Shown here piece after piece: positions 7,814 through 17,198 of a stretch of 46,080 nt of DNA. Origin of the DNA: an uncultured Clostridia bacterium (GTDB lineage Bacteria; Bacillota; Clostridia; Oscillospirales; Acutalibacteraceae); the NCBI GenBank assembly GCA_938034875.1, contig CALHND010000003.1, positions 1 to 46,080 of the forward strand. Reading direction: 5' to 3'. The position numbers and the translations under genes are program-made. A model generated the notes under the pieces. The model was not told where the DNA came from. It worked only from the letters and a program-made list of their open reading frames with translations, and did no database searches. The stretch's first letter is position 1. Each line of letters opens with the position of its first letter.

Positions 7814-9487
7814 ATGATGGATTCTAGCAAATACCGAGTGGGATACTTCCCCGTTGATAAAAAATATAACAAATGGGTAGAAAAAGACCATATTGAAAGA
7901 CCTCCCGTATGGTGCAGTGTAGATATGCGTGACGGCAACCAAAGCCTTGTGATCCCCATGAGCCTTGAAGAAAAATTAGAATATTTTCAGGTGCTTTTGA
8001 ACGTTGGATTTAAGGAAATCGAGGTAGGCTTCCCTGCTGCAAGCGATACCGAATATGAGTTTTTGCGCACACTTATTGATAACAATATGATTCCCGAAGA
8101 TGTTACCGTTCAGGTGCTGACCCAGTGCCGTGAGCATATTATTCGCAAGACTTTTGATGCCTGCAAAGGCGCACCGCGTGCAATTATCCATTTTTATAAT
8201 TCCGTAAGTGTAGCCCAGCGTGAACAGGTTTTTAAAAAGAGCAAAGAAGAAATTAAAAAAATTGCTGTTGACGGCGCAAAACTTGTAAAAAAGTTGGCAG
8301 ATGAATATGAAGGTAACTTCCGTTTTGAATATTCTCCCGAATCGTTTACGGGAACAGAGCCTGAATATGCACTAGAGGTCTGCAATGCGGTGCTTGATGT
8401 GTTAGAGCCAAGCGAAACCAACAATGTTATTATCAATCTGCCCGTAACGGTGGAAATGAGCCTTCCCCACGTGTACGCTTCGCAGGTTGAGTATATGAGC
8501 GAAAATCTGAAATACCGTGAATTCGTTACCCTTTCCCTGCATCCTCATAATGACAGAGGAACGGGTGTTGCCGATACGGAGCTTGCGCTTTTAGCAGGTG
8601 CAGACCGTGTGGAAGGTACGTTATTCGGCAACGGCGAAAGAACGGGCAACGTTGATATTATTACATTGGCGTTAAATATGTACTCCCACGGTGTTGATCC
8701 GAAGCTCGATCTTTCGAATATGAATGAGCTTGTAGAAAAATATGAGCGTTGCACCCGTATGCACGTGTACGAAAGAGCTCCCTATGCAGGTGCGCTTGTG
8801 TTTGCGGCATTTTCCGGCTCGCACCAGGATGCCATTGCAAAAGGTATGAAATTCAGAACTAAGAATAAGCTTCACGAGTGGAGCGTTCCGTATATTCCGA
8901 TTGACCCAAAAGATATTGGCCGAACTTATGATGCAGATGTTATAAGAGTGAATTCTCAATCAGGCAAAGGCGGTATCGGCTATCTGCTTGAACAGACATT
9001 TGGCTACAATCTGCCTGCAAAAATGCGTGAGCAATTCAGCTATATGTGCAAGGATATTTCCGATCACGAGCACAAAGAACTTAAGTCCGACGAGATTCTT
9101 TCTATCTTTACCGAAAATTATCTTAATCTGGACAGCGGCATTACCGTTACCGACTTTGACTTTATGCGTGAAAACAACGTGGTAAAAATCAGTATTACAT
9201 TTAACATGAACGGTGAAGAAACTGAGCTGGAAGCCGAAGGAAACGGTACGCTCAGTGCCATTAATAATGCACTTTGCGAATTTACGGGCGAGGACTATAC
9301 TTTGCAGGTATTCACCCAGCACAGTATGCAGGGTCACGGCTCAAACAGTGTGGCAGCATCCTATATCGGACTTGAACGTGCCGATGGCAAAATGTATTGG
9401 GGCGCCGGCACCCATACCGACGTTATTACCGCAAACACAAAAGCCCTGCTTAGTGCTTTTTACAATATGACCAAAGGGGGCAACTAA
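7814..9487 (+). CDS. leuA: 2-isopropylmalate synthase, long (type 2) form
   Basis: 557 aa. It condenses acetyl-CoA with 2-oxoisovalerate to give 2-isopropylmalate, the first leucine-specific step. The N-terminal DRE-TIM barrel has CSVDMRDGNQ (metal Asp40) and the metal ligands H243 and H245 in LHPHNDRG. The C-terminal regulatory LeuA dimer domain begins near residue 430. The long N-terminal lead before the barrel (YFPVDKKYNKWVEKDHIERP) and the overall sequence match the type 2 form known from Actinobacteria and yeast as well as some Clostridia. The frame is open upstream to 7739, but that part overlaps ridA; ATG 7814 has AAAGGGG upstream and begins 5 bp after ridA stops. Leucine feedback inhibition is expected but not demonstrated. 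Confidence 0.94.
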   Translation: MMDSSKYRVGYFPVDKKYNKWVEKDHIERPPVWCSVDMRDGNQSLVIPMSLEEKLEYFQVLLNVGFKEIEVGFPAASDTEYEFLRTLIDNNMIPEDVTVQVLTQCREHIIRKTFDACKGAPRAIIHFYNSVSVAQREQVFKKSKEEIKKIAVDGAKLVKKLADEYEGNFRFEYSPESFTGTEPEYALEVCNAVLDVLEPSETNNVIINLPVTVEMSLPHVYASQVEYMSENLKYREFVTLSLHPHNDRGTGVADTELALLAGADRVEGTLFGNGERTGNVDIITLALNMYSHGVDPKLDLSNMNELVEKYERCTRMHVYERAPYAGALVFAAFSGSHQDAIAKGMKFRTKNKLHEWSVPYIPIDPKDIGRTYDADVIRVNSQSGKGGIGYLLEQTFGYNLPAKMREQFSYMCKDISDHEHKELKSDEILSIFTENYLNLDSGITVTDFDFMRENNVVKISITFNMNGEETELEAEGNGTLSAINNALCEFTGEDYTLQVFTQHSMQGHGSNSVAASYIGLERADGKMYWGAGTHTDVITANTKALLSAFYNMTKGGN

Positions 9488-9488
9488 T

Positions 9489-10748
9489 ATGGCAATGACA
9501 ATGACACAAAAAATTCTTGCCGCCCATGCAGGACTTGAAAGCGTAGTTGCAGGGCAGCTTATCAGTGCCAAACTTGATATTGTGCTCGGTAACGATATTA
9601 CCACCCCTGTTGCCGTTAATGAGTTCAAAAAGGCTGGCTTTGATTCTATTTTTGATAATACAAAAGTGGCAATCGTGCTTGACCACTTTGTACCGAATAA
9701 AGATATAAAAGCGGCGGAGCAATCCAAAACTTGCCGTGAATTTGCTTGTGAGCACTGTGTAAGCCACTTTTACGATGTTGGTAAAATGGGCATTGAACAC
9801 GCTCTGCTTCCCGAACAAGGTGTTGTTACCGCAGGTGACTGCATTATCGGTGCAGACAGCCACACATGCACTTATGGTGCGGTAGGAGCATTTTCTACCG
9901 GTGTCGGCTCTACCGACATGGCGGCAGGGATGGCAACCGGTATGGCTTGGTTTAAGGTGCCAACTGCTATCAAATTCAACCTGACAGGTAAATTGCCTTA
10001 TAATTGCAGCGGTAAAGATGTAATCCTCACCATTATCGGTATGATTGGTGTGGACGGCGCTCTGTATAAAAGTATGGAGTTTACAGGCGACGGTGCTCAC
10101 GGTCTTTCAATGGATGACCGCCTTTGCATTTGCAATATGGCAATTGAAGCAGGTGCCAAAAACGGAATTTTCCCTGTTGATGATGTAACAATGGAATATT
10201 TAAACGGCAGAAGCGAAAGAGAGCCAGTCGTTTTTGAAGCCGATGACGATGCACCGTACGAAAAGGTTATTGATATTAACCTTTCTTCCATAGTTCCCAC
10301 TGTTGCTTGTCCCCATCTTCCCGAAAACACTCATCCTGCAAGTGAACTTGGTGACATTAAAATAGACCAAGTTGTAATCGGCTCTTGCACTAACGGCAGA
10401 ATGGAAGACATGGAGGCAGCTTATAACATTTTGAACGGAAAAAAGATTGCCGACGGTGTGCGCTGCATTATTATTCCGGGCACAATGCAGATTTACCGTG
10501 AATGTGTAGAGCGTGGTTTTGTTACTGCCTTTATTGATGCAGGTGCCATTTTTTCCACACCTACTTGCGGACCTTGCCTTGGCGGATATATGGGTATTCT
10601 TGCCGCTGACGAAAAGTGCATTGCCACCACTAATCGCAACTTTGTCGGTCGTATGGGACACGTAGAGAGTGAAGTATATCTTGCTTCTCCTCATACCGCT
10701 GCCGCAAGTGCCATTACAGGATTTATTACCGAATACAAGGAGGGCTGA
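9489..10748 (+). CDS. leuC: 3-isopropylmalate dehydratase large subunit
   Basis: 419 aa, the length of the short archaeal/clostridial-type LeuC. With LeuD it isomerises 2- to 3-isopropylmalate through an aconitase-type 4Fe-4S cluster. The three cluster cysteines are C300 in GSCTNGR and C360 and C363 in PTCGPCLGG. DSHTCTYGA, a conserved aconitase-family motif, is also present. The start ATG is 1 bp after the leuA stop and has AAAGGGGG 8 nt upstream. The gene is tightly packed between leuA and leuD. Confidence 0.96.
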   Translation: MAMTMTQKILAAHAGLESVVAGQLISAKLDIVLGNDITTPVAVNEFKKAGFDSIFDNTKVAIVLDHFVPNKDIKAAEQSKTCREFACEHCVSHFYDVGKMGIEHALLPEQGVVTAGDCIIGADSHTCTYGAVGAFSTGVGSTDMAAGMATGMAWFKVPTAIKFNLTGKLPYNCSGKDVILTIIGMIGVDGALYKSMEFTGDGAHGLSMDDRLCICNMAIEAGAKNGIFPVDDVTMEYLNGRSEREPVVFEADDDAPYEKVIDINLSSIVPTVACPHLPENTHPASELGDIKIDQVVIGSCTNGRMEDMEAAYNILNGKKIADGVRCIIIPGTMQIYRECVERGFVTAFIDAGAIFSTPTCGPCLGGYMGILAADEKCIATTNRNFVGRMGHVESEVYLASPHTAAASAITGFITEYKEG

Positions 10749-10750
10749 CA

Positions 10751-11248
10751 ATGAACACAAAAGGAAAAGTTTTTAAATATCCCGATAACGTGGATACCGA
10801 CGTAATTATCCCTGCCCGTTATCTGAATACCCCCGATGCAAAAGAACTCAGCCTTCATTGTATGGAAGATATAGACGCCGATTTTGTTAAAAACGTAACA
10901 TCGGGCGATGTTATGGTTGCCGGTTGGAATTTTGGCTGCGGCTCTTCCCGAGAGCATGCACCGCTTGTTATTAAAACCTGCGGTACAGGTTGCGTTATTG
11001 CAAAAAGTTTTGCAAGAATTTTTTACCGTAATGCGATCAACATCGGGCTTCCCATACTTGAATGCGAAGAAGCGGCGGAAGAAATAAATGCAAACGATGA
11101 AGTAAAAGTTGATTTTGATACCGGTGTTATCACTAACATTACCACCGGCAAGACATATAAAGCACGGCCGTTCCCGCCCTTTATTCAGAATATTATTAAA
11201 TGCGGCGGTCTTTTAAAATCCCTGAAAGAAGGCGAAGACAATGGTTAA
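10751..11248 (+). CDS. leuD: 3-isopropylmalate dehydratase small subunit
   Basis: 165 aa. It is the swivel-domain subunit that completes the active site of LeuC. The signature NFGCGSSREHAP near residues 58-69 supplies the substrate-binding Ser/Arg loop. NTDVIIPARYL-like residues (VDTDVIIPARYL) mark the N-terminus. It starts 2 bp after leuC with AAGGAGG upstream and overlaps leuB by 8 bp, so translation is probably coupled. Confidence 0.96.
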   Translation: MNTKGKVFKYPDNVDTDVIIPARYLNTPDAKELSLHCMEDIDADFVKNVTSGDVMVAGWNFGCGSSREHAPLVIKTCGTGCVIAKSFARIFYRNAINIGLPILECEEAAEEINANDEVKVDFDTGVITNITTGKTYKARPFPPFIQNIIKCGGLLKSLKEGEDNG

Positions 11249-12308
11249 AAATATTGCGGTAATCCGTGGTGACGGTATTGGACCGGAAATAGTAAACGAA
11301 GCACTGCGGGTACTCGATAAGGTTGCCCATCTTTACGAACACACCTTTCAGTACACCGATGTAGATATGGGAGGATGCGCTATTGACAAATACGGCGATC
11401 CGCTGCCCGAAAGCGAACTGAATAAATGCCTTAATTCCGATAGCGTGCTTCTTGGTGCGGTGGGCGGAAACAAGTGGAACGATGTTCCCGGAAACATGCG
11501 CCCCGAAAAGGGACTTTTAAGGCTTAGAGCAGGTATGGGGGTTTACTCTAACAACCGCCCTGCAAAGATTTGGCCACAACTTTCAGATGCTTCTCCCTTA
11601 AAGAAAAGCATTGTAGACGAAGGCATCGATTTTATTATTGTTCGTGAACTAATCGGCGGCATATATTTTGGTGAACACAAAACCGAGGGCGATACCGCCA
11701 CCGATGTGCTGAGATATACCGAATCAGAGATTGAACGAATTGGCAGAATCGGTTTTGAGACCGCAAGAAAAAGAGGCAAAAAACTTTGCTCGGTAGAAAA
11801 GAGTAATGTGCTTGACTCAAGCCGCCTTTGGAAGAAGGTCATGCACAGACTAAGCGAAGAATATCCCGATGTAGAGCTTTCTGATATGCTTGTGGATAAC
11901 TGCGCTATGCAGATAGTAAAAAACCCTGCACAGTTTGATGTTATCGTTACTGAAAATATGTTTGGCGACATTCTTTCGGATGAAGCGTCTATGATTACAG
12001 GCTCTATCGGTATGATTCCGTCCTCCAGTCTTGGCGCTACTGCCTGCGGTCTTTACGAGCCTATCCATGGCTCTGCCCCCGACATCGCAGGGCAAAACAA
12101 AGCCAATCCTATCGGCACTATTCTTTCGGCGGCTATGATGCTGCGTTTTAGCTTTGATATGGAAAAAGAAGCGGATGCGATTGAAAAGGCCGTTTCAAAA
12201 TACCTTGATGCAGGCTACCGCACAGCCGATATTATGAGTGAAGGTATGACACTTGTCGGCTGCAAACAGTGCGGTGATATCATACTTGAAAATCTTAGTA
12301 AGGAGTGA
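11241..12308 (+). CDS. leuB: 3-isopropylmalate dehydrogenase
   Basis: 355 aa. It oxidises and decarboxylates 3-isopropylmalate to 4-methyl-2-oxopentanoate with NAD+. The N-terminal AVIRGDGIGPEIV and the metal/substrate segment MFGDILSDEASMITGSIGM are diagnostic, as is the NAD-binding EPIHGSAPDIAGQ. The 8-bp overlap with leuD suggests translational coupling. Transamination of the product needs a branched-chain aminotransferase, which is not in this window. Confidence 0.96.
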   Translation: MVKNIAVIRGDGIGPEIVNEALRVLDKVAHLYEHTFQYTDVDMGGCAIDKYGDPLPESELNKCLNSDSVLLGAVGGNKWNDVPGNMRPEKGLLRLRAGMGVYSNNRPAKIWPQLSDASPLKKSIVDEGIDFIIVRELIGGIYFGEHKTEGDTATDVLRYTESEIERIGRIGFETARKRGKKLCSVEKSNVLDSSRLWKKVMHRLSEEYPDVELSDMLVDNCAMQIVKNPAQFDVIVTENMFGDILSDEASMITGSIGMIPSSSLGATACGLYEPIHGSAPDIAGQNKANPIGTILSAAMMLRFSFDMEKEADAIEKAVSKYLDAGYRTADIMSEGMTLVGCKQCGDIILENLSKE

Positions 12309-12312
12309 TTTT

Positions 12313-13986
12313 GTGCTTTTTTCAGGTTCAGATATATTAGTAAAAACCTTGATTGAGCAAGGTTGCGATACGGTATTCGGTTATCCGGGCGGACAGATAC
12401 TCTATGTTTACGATAGCCTGTATACTCATCAGAATCAAATCAACCACATTTTAACGGCGCACGAACAAGGTGCGGCACACGCCGCTGACGGTTATGCCAG
12501 AGCCACAGGTAAGGTTGGTGTTGTAATTTCTACATCGGGCCCCGGTGCTACCAATCTTGTAACGGGAATTGCTACGGCTTACCTTGATTCTATTCCAATG
12601 GTTGCCATTTGCGGTAATGTTCCCACAACACAGATAGGCTCCGATAGTTTTCAAGAGATTGATATTACCGGTGTGACTTTGCCAATTACAAAACACAATT
12701 ACTTTGTAAACCATGTTGAAGATTTGGCAGATACCATTCGAGAAGCTTTCCGTCTTGCAAAATCGGGACGGCCGGGACCGGTACTTATCGACGTTCCCAA
12801 AGATGTGCAAATTGCAAAATGCAAATATGAGCCGAAGCCGCCGGTGGAAAAAGAAGAACCTATGCCGGCAAAAGATGTTCGTATCAAAGAGGCAGCCGAG
12901 CTTATAAGCTCAGCAAAACGCCCGTTTATTTACTTTGGCGGCGGTGTTATTACATCCAATGCGCAGGAAGAAATGCTTTCTCTTGCCGAAATGATTGATG
13001 CGCCGATCGGTTGTTCTTTAATGGGGCTTTCTGCTATTCCCACCGAGCACCCCAGATTTCTTGGTATGCAGGGTATGCACGGACATTACGCATGCTCTAT
13101 GTCTATGCACAACGCCGATTTAATCATCTCATTGGGCGTTCGCTTTAACGACCGAGTAACAGGTAATCGTCAAAAGTTTGCAACGGGTGCCAAGATCATT
13201 CATATCGATGTGGATGGTTCCGAGCTTTGCAAGACATTAAAGGCTGCCTGTGGTCTTCGAGGGGACGTAAAACTCACATTGCAGAAATTGTTACCATTGA
13301 TTAAAGAGGATAGAAAGCCCGATTGGATGGCAAAAGTTGAAACTTTCCGTGATAAAGAAAAAACTTTTATTGAAACCAAAGATGGACTTACCCCAAAAAA
13401 AGCTATTTTGACATTGAATCGACATCTTGGCGAAAATACAGCAGTTGCCACTGATGTAGGTCAACACCAGATGTGGTCGGCGCAAAACCTTAATTTCAAA
13501 ACACCGCGCCGTTTTCTTTCAAGCGGCGGTCTTGGTACCATGGGATTTGGTTTTGGTGCAGCAATCGGTGCAGCTTTTGGTACAAAGGAGCGAAGCGTAC
13601 TTGTTACAGGAGACGGCAGCTTCGGTATGAATTTAAATGAACTGGCAACTGCAGTAAGATACACTGTTCCGATAGTTATTCTAATTATGAATAACGGTGT
13701 ACTCGGTATGGTTCGTCAATGGCAAACTTTGTTTTTTAATAAGCATTATTCAAATACCGTGCTGGAGCGTAAAACAGACTTTTCCGCGTTTGCAAAATCG
13801 TTTGGTGCTGATGGTGAATCTGTATCAACACCTGAGGAATTAGATGCGGCGCTTACAAAAGCATTCAAAGTGGAAGGTCCGTATATAATCGATTGTAAGA
13901 TTGATAAAGACGAATTCGTTCTTCCCATGATGCCGCCCGGTGGCTGTATGGACGATATTATTACCAAATTGGAGGTGGGACAATGA
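12313..13986 (+). CDS. ilvB: Acetolactate synthase, catalytic subunit
   Basis: About 557 aa. It is a ThDP- and FAD-dependent enzyme making acetolactate (valine/leucine) and acetohydroxybutyrate (isoleucine). The catalytic glutamate is E51 in AHEQGAAHAADGYAR. The ThDP/Mg motif runs from GDGSFGMN to IMNNGVLGM near residues 434-467. Gly-rich GYPGGQ and TSGPGATNLVTG are in the N-terminal Pyr domain. I place the start at GTG 12313 (MLFSGSDILVK), 7 nt after AAGGAGTG; the open frame reaches back to 12253, but that part overlaps leuB. The regulatory subunit gene overlaps the end by 4 bp. Confidence 0.95.
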   Translation: MLFSGSDILVKTLIEQGCDTVFGYPGGQILYVYDSLYTHQNQINHILTAHEQGAAHAADGYARATGKVGVVISTSGPGATNLVTGIATAYLDSIPMVAICGNVPTTQIGSDSFQEIDITGVTLPITKHNYFVNHVEDLADTIREAFRLAKSGRPGPVLIDVPKDVQIAKCKYEPKPPVEKEEPMPAKDVRIKEAAELISSAKRPFIYFGGGVITSNAQEEMLSLAEMIDAPIGCSLMGLSAIPTEHPRFLGMQGMHGHYACSMSMHNADLIISLGVRFNDRVTGNRQKFATGAKIIHIDVDGSELCKTLKAACGLRGDVKLTLQKLLPLIKEDRKPDWMAKVETFRDKEKTFIETKDGLTPKKAILTLNRHLGENTAVATDVGQHQMWSAQNLNFKTPRRFLSSGGLGTMGFGFGAAIGAAFGTKERSVLVTGDGSFGMNLNELATAVRYTVPIVILIMNNGVLGMVRQWQTLFFNKHYSNTVLERKTDFSAFAKSFGADGESVSTPEELDAALTKAFKVEGPYIIDCKIDKDEFVLPMMPPGGCMDDIITKLEVGQ

Positions 13987-14489
13987 GCAGATATACCGTA
14001 GCTGTATTGGTAAATAACCAATTCGGTGTACTAAACAGAGTCACAAGTATGTTCCGCCGCCGTCAGTTTAATATCAGTGCACTTACTGTAAGCGAAACAG
14101 AAACAAAAGAGCTTTCGCGCATAACCGTTGTTTTTGAAGGAGAGAAAGAAGCAAAGCAGCAGCTTATAAATCAGTTATATAAACTGCCCGATGTATGCTT
14201 TATCAAAGAATTTACAGACCATAATTCGGTAAGCTGTGAACTGTTGCTTATAAAAATGAAAAACGAGGCATCGTCCAGGGATGAAATACGAGGCGCTGCT
14301 GATGCATTCGGCGCACTTACTGTGGATTACTCAAAGGATTACGTTGTGTTTCGCCTAACAGACACAACCAGAAAAATTGATGATTTTATCAATTTGATGC
14401 GTGATTACACCATACTTGAAATCTGCAGAACAGGCAGTGTGTCTCTTGAAAAAGGCAGTACAACCATTCGTCAAATCATAAATTTATAA
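13983..14489 (+). CDS. ilvN: Acetolactate synthase, regulatory subunit
   Basis: 168 aa, the typical length. The N-terminal ACT domain (VLVNNQFGVLNRVTSMFRRR, with NISALTVSETE) binds the feedback inhibitor valine in the family, and the C-terminal domain activates IlvB. Its ATG overlaps the ilvB stop in an ATGA arrangement, which usually keeps the two subunits in step. In some genomes this small-subunit form is called ilvH; the family is certain, the letter is not. Confidence 0.95.
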   Translation: MSRYTVAVLVNNQFGVLNRVTSMFRRRQFNISALTVSETETKELSRITVVFEGEKEAKQQLINQLYKLPDVCFIKEFTDHNSVSCELLLIKMKNEASSRDEIRGAADAFGALTVDYSKDYVVFRLTDTTRKIDDFINLMRDYTILEICRTGSVSLEKGSTTIRQIINL

Positions 14490-14512
14490 AACAGAAAGAG
14501 GTTATTAAAATC

Positions 14513-15529
14513 ATGAACAGAATTTTTTATCAGCAGGATTGCGATTTGCAGAAATTAAGTGGTAAGACCGTTGCTATTATCGGCTACGGATCACAGGGGC
14601 ACGCGCATGCACTGAACTTAAAGGACAGCGGCGTTAACGTTATTGTCGGTCTTTATGAAGGATCAAAGAGCTGGGCAAAAGCAGAAGCGCAGGGACTTAA
14701 AGTTATGACTGCCGCCGATGCCGCTAAAAACGCCGACATCATTATGATTCTTATCAACGATGAAAAGCAGGCGGCGCTTTACAATGAGTCTATTGAACCT
14801 AATCTGACCGAAGGTAAAACACTTGCTTTCGCACACGGCTTTAACATCCATTTTGGATGCATTAAACCGCCAAAAAATGTTAACGTTATTATGATAGCTC
14901 CAAAAGGTCCCGGTCATACCGTTCGCAGTGAGTATCTGGCAGGCAAAGGTGTGCCTTGTTTAATCGCCGTTGAGCAGGATGCCACAGGCGATGCTTGGGA
15001 TTTAGGTCTTGCTTATGCGCTCGGAATCGGCGGCGCAAGAGCAGGCGTGCTTGAAACCAATTTCCGCACCGAAACAGAAACCGACCTGTTCGGCGAGCAG
15101 GCTGTGCTTTGCGGTGGCGTATGCGCATTGATGCAGGCAGGCTATGAAACATTGGTAGAAGCAGGTTATGACCCAAGAAATGCTTATTTTGAATGTATTC
15201 ACGAGATGAAATTGATCGTTGATCTTATTTATCAAAGCGGTTTTGCAGGTATGCGTTATTCCATTTCAAATACTGCCGAGTATGGTGATTATATTACCGG
15301 ACCCAAAATTATTACCGATAACACCAAAAAGGCTATGAAGCAGGTTCTTAAAAACATTCAGGACGGTACTTTTGCAAAAGACTTCCTTTTGGATATGTCT
15401 TCTGCAAGCAGTCAGGTTCACTTTAACGCTATGAGAAAGTTAGCAAGCGAGCATCCTTCTGAAGTTGTGGGTGCAGATATTCGTAAACTTTACAGCTGGA
15501 GCGACGAAGATAAACTTATTAACAACTAA
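14513..15529 (+). CDS. ilvC: Ketol-acid reductoisomerase
   Basis: 338 aa, the short class I form. It isomerises and reduces acetolactate and acetohydroxybutyrate with Mg2+ and NAD(P)H. The Rossmann motif is GYGSQGHAHALNL near residues 24-36. The cofactor loop after GL is YEGSKSW, whose serines suggest NADPH preference in this family, though this is inference. The C-terminal knotted domain has the metal-binding ETDLFGEQ and the later ECIHEMKLIVDLIYQ helix. It has its own AGAAAGAGG ribosome site. Confidence 0.97.
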   Translation: MNRIFYQQDCDLQKLSGKTVAIIGYGSQGHAHALNLKDSGVNVIVGLYEGSKSWAKAEAQGLKVMTAADAAKNADIIMILINDEKQAALYNESIEPNLTEGKTLAFAHGFNIHFGCIKPPKNVNVIMIAPKGPGHTVRSEYLAGKGVPCLIAVEQDATGDAWDLGLAYALGIGGARAGVLETNFRTETETDLFGEQAVLCGGVCALMQAGYETLVEAGYDPRNAYFECIHEMKLIVDLIYQSGFAGMRYSISNTAEYGDYITGPKIITDNTKKAMKQVLKNIQDGTFAKDFLLDMSSASSQVHFNAMRKLASEHPSEVVGADIRKLYSWSDEDKLINN

Positions 15530-15541
15530 GGAGGTACCATT

Positions 15542-17197
15542 ATGCCGAAAGAAAATGTAGTGTTTGGTGCTCATAACGCACCGCACCGTAGTTTATTTCA
15601 TGCTTTAGGTCTTACCGATGAAGAACAAAAACGGCCACTTATCGGTATCGTTAGTTCATATAACGAAATCGTTCCGGGGCATATGAATCTTGATAAAATC
15701 GTAGATGCCGTCAAACTCGGTGTTGCTATGGCTGGCGGCACACCCATTGTATTTCCTGCAATTGCCGTATGCGACGGGATTGCAATGGGACATACGGGAA
15801 TGAAGTATTCTCTTGTCACCCGTGACCTGATTGCCGATTCTACCGAAGCAATGGCACTTGCTCACGGCTTTGACGGTCTTGTAATGGTGCCTAATTGCGA
15901 TAAAAACGTTCCAGGGCTATTAATGGCGGCGGCAAGAGTAAATATTCCTACCGTTTTTGTCAGCGGCGGGCCAATGCTTGCAGGCAGAGTGGATGGCAAA
16001 AAAACCAGTCTTTCCTCAATGTTCGAAGCGGTGGGCGAATACAATGCCGGTAAAATCACCGATGAAAAACTATTGGAATATGAATGCAAAACATGTCCTA
16101 CTTGTGGCTCTTGTTCAGGTATGTATACCGCCAATTCTATGAACTGTCTGACCGAAGCACTTGGTATGGGACTGCAAGGCAATGGCACAATTCCTGCCGT
16201 TTATTCTGCTCGCATTGAACTTGCCAAACACGCCGGTATGGCGGTTATGAAACTATTGAATCACAATATCCGTCCCCGTGATATTATGACAAAAGAGGCG
16301 CTTATGAATGCGCTGACTGTTGATATGGCTCTTGGATGTTCCACCAACAGTATGCTTCATCTTCCTGCTATTGCACACGAATGCGGTGTGGAACTGAATT
16401 TGGATATTGCCAATGAAATCAGCGCCAAAACACCTAACCTTTGCCACTTAGCACCTGCAGGCAGAACTTATATGGAGGATCTAAACGAAGCAGGCGGTGT
16501 TTATGCCGTTATGAATGAGCTTAATAAGAAAAACTTTATTAATACCGAATGTATGACCGTTACAGGAAAGACTATCGGCGAAAATATAATGGGTTGTGTG
16601 AATCTTGATCCCGAAGTTATTCGTCCAATTGATAATCCTTACAGCGAAACGGGCGGTATTGCCGTGCTAAAAGGCAATCTTGCTCCCGAAGGCAGTGTTG
16701 TAAAACGTTCTGCCGTTCTTCCCGAAATGCTCGTTCACGAAGGCCCTGCCAAAGTGTTCGATTCCGAAGAAGAAGCACAAGCGGCAATTAACGCAGGCAA
16801 AATTGTAGCGGGTGACGTGGTTGTTATTCGTTACGAAGGGCCAAAAGGCGGCCCCGGTATGCGTGAAATGCTCAACCCCACGTCTGCGATTATGGGAATG
16901 GGACTCGGAGGTAGCGTTGCTCTTATTACCGATGGTCGATTCAGCGGTGCTACTCGTGGCGCTTGTGTCGGTCACGTTACACCCGAAGCAGCTTCGGGCG
17001 GCTTAATTGGTGTGGTGGAAGATGGCGATATCATAAGCATCAATATTCCCGAAAACAACATAGAGCTTAAAGTTGATGAAGCCGTCCTTGCCGAACGCAT
17101 GAAAAACTTTGTGCCCAAAACAAAAGAACTTACAGGTTATCTTAAACGCTATGCGGCGCTTGTTTCGGGCGGTGCATCGGGGGCAATTTTAAACTAG
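15542..17197 (+). CDS. ilvD: Dihydroxy-acid dehydratase
   Basis: 551 aa, the usual length. It dehydrates dihydroxy-isovalerate and dihydroxy-methylvalerate to the 2-oxo acids using an Fe-S cluster and Mg2+. Cluster-region cysteines are visible as C119 in NCDKNVPG and C185, C188, C191 in CPTCGSCSGM. The C-terminal GGPGMREMLNPTSAIMGMG and GRFSGATRGACVGHV motifs are intact. It starts 12 bp after ilvC with AAGGAGG upstream. The operon therefore encodes the shared Ile/Val steps plus the Leu branch, lacking only ilvE. It stops with TAG, showing that TAG is a true stop in this organism. Confidence 0.97.
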   Translation: MPKENVVFGAHNAPHRSLFHALGLTDEEQKRPLIGIVSSYNEIVPGHMNLDKIVDAVKLGVAMAGGTPIVFPAIAVCDGIAMGHTGMKYSLVTRDLIADSTEAMALAHGFDGLVMVPNCDKNVPGLLMAAARVNIPTVFVSGGPMLAGRVDGKKTSLSSMFEAVGEYNAGKITDEKLLEYECKTCPTCGSCSGMYTANSMNCLTEALGMGLQGNGTIPAVYSARIELAKHAGMAVMKLLNHNIRPRDIMTKEALMNALTVDMALGCSTNSMLHLPAIAHECGVELNLDIANEISAKTPNLCHLAPAGRTYMEDLNEAGGVYAVMNELNKKNFINTECMTVTGKTIGENIMGCVNLDPEVIRPIDNPYSETGGIAVLKGNLAPEGSVVKRSAVLPEMLVHEGPAKVFDSEEEAQAAINAGKIVAGDVVVIRYEGPKGGPGMREMLNPTSAIMGMGLGGSVALITDGRFSGATRGACVGHVTPEAASGGLIGVVEDGDIISINIPENNIELKVDEAVLAERMKNFVPKTKELTGYLKRYAALVSGGASGAILN

Positions 17198-17198
17198 T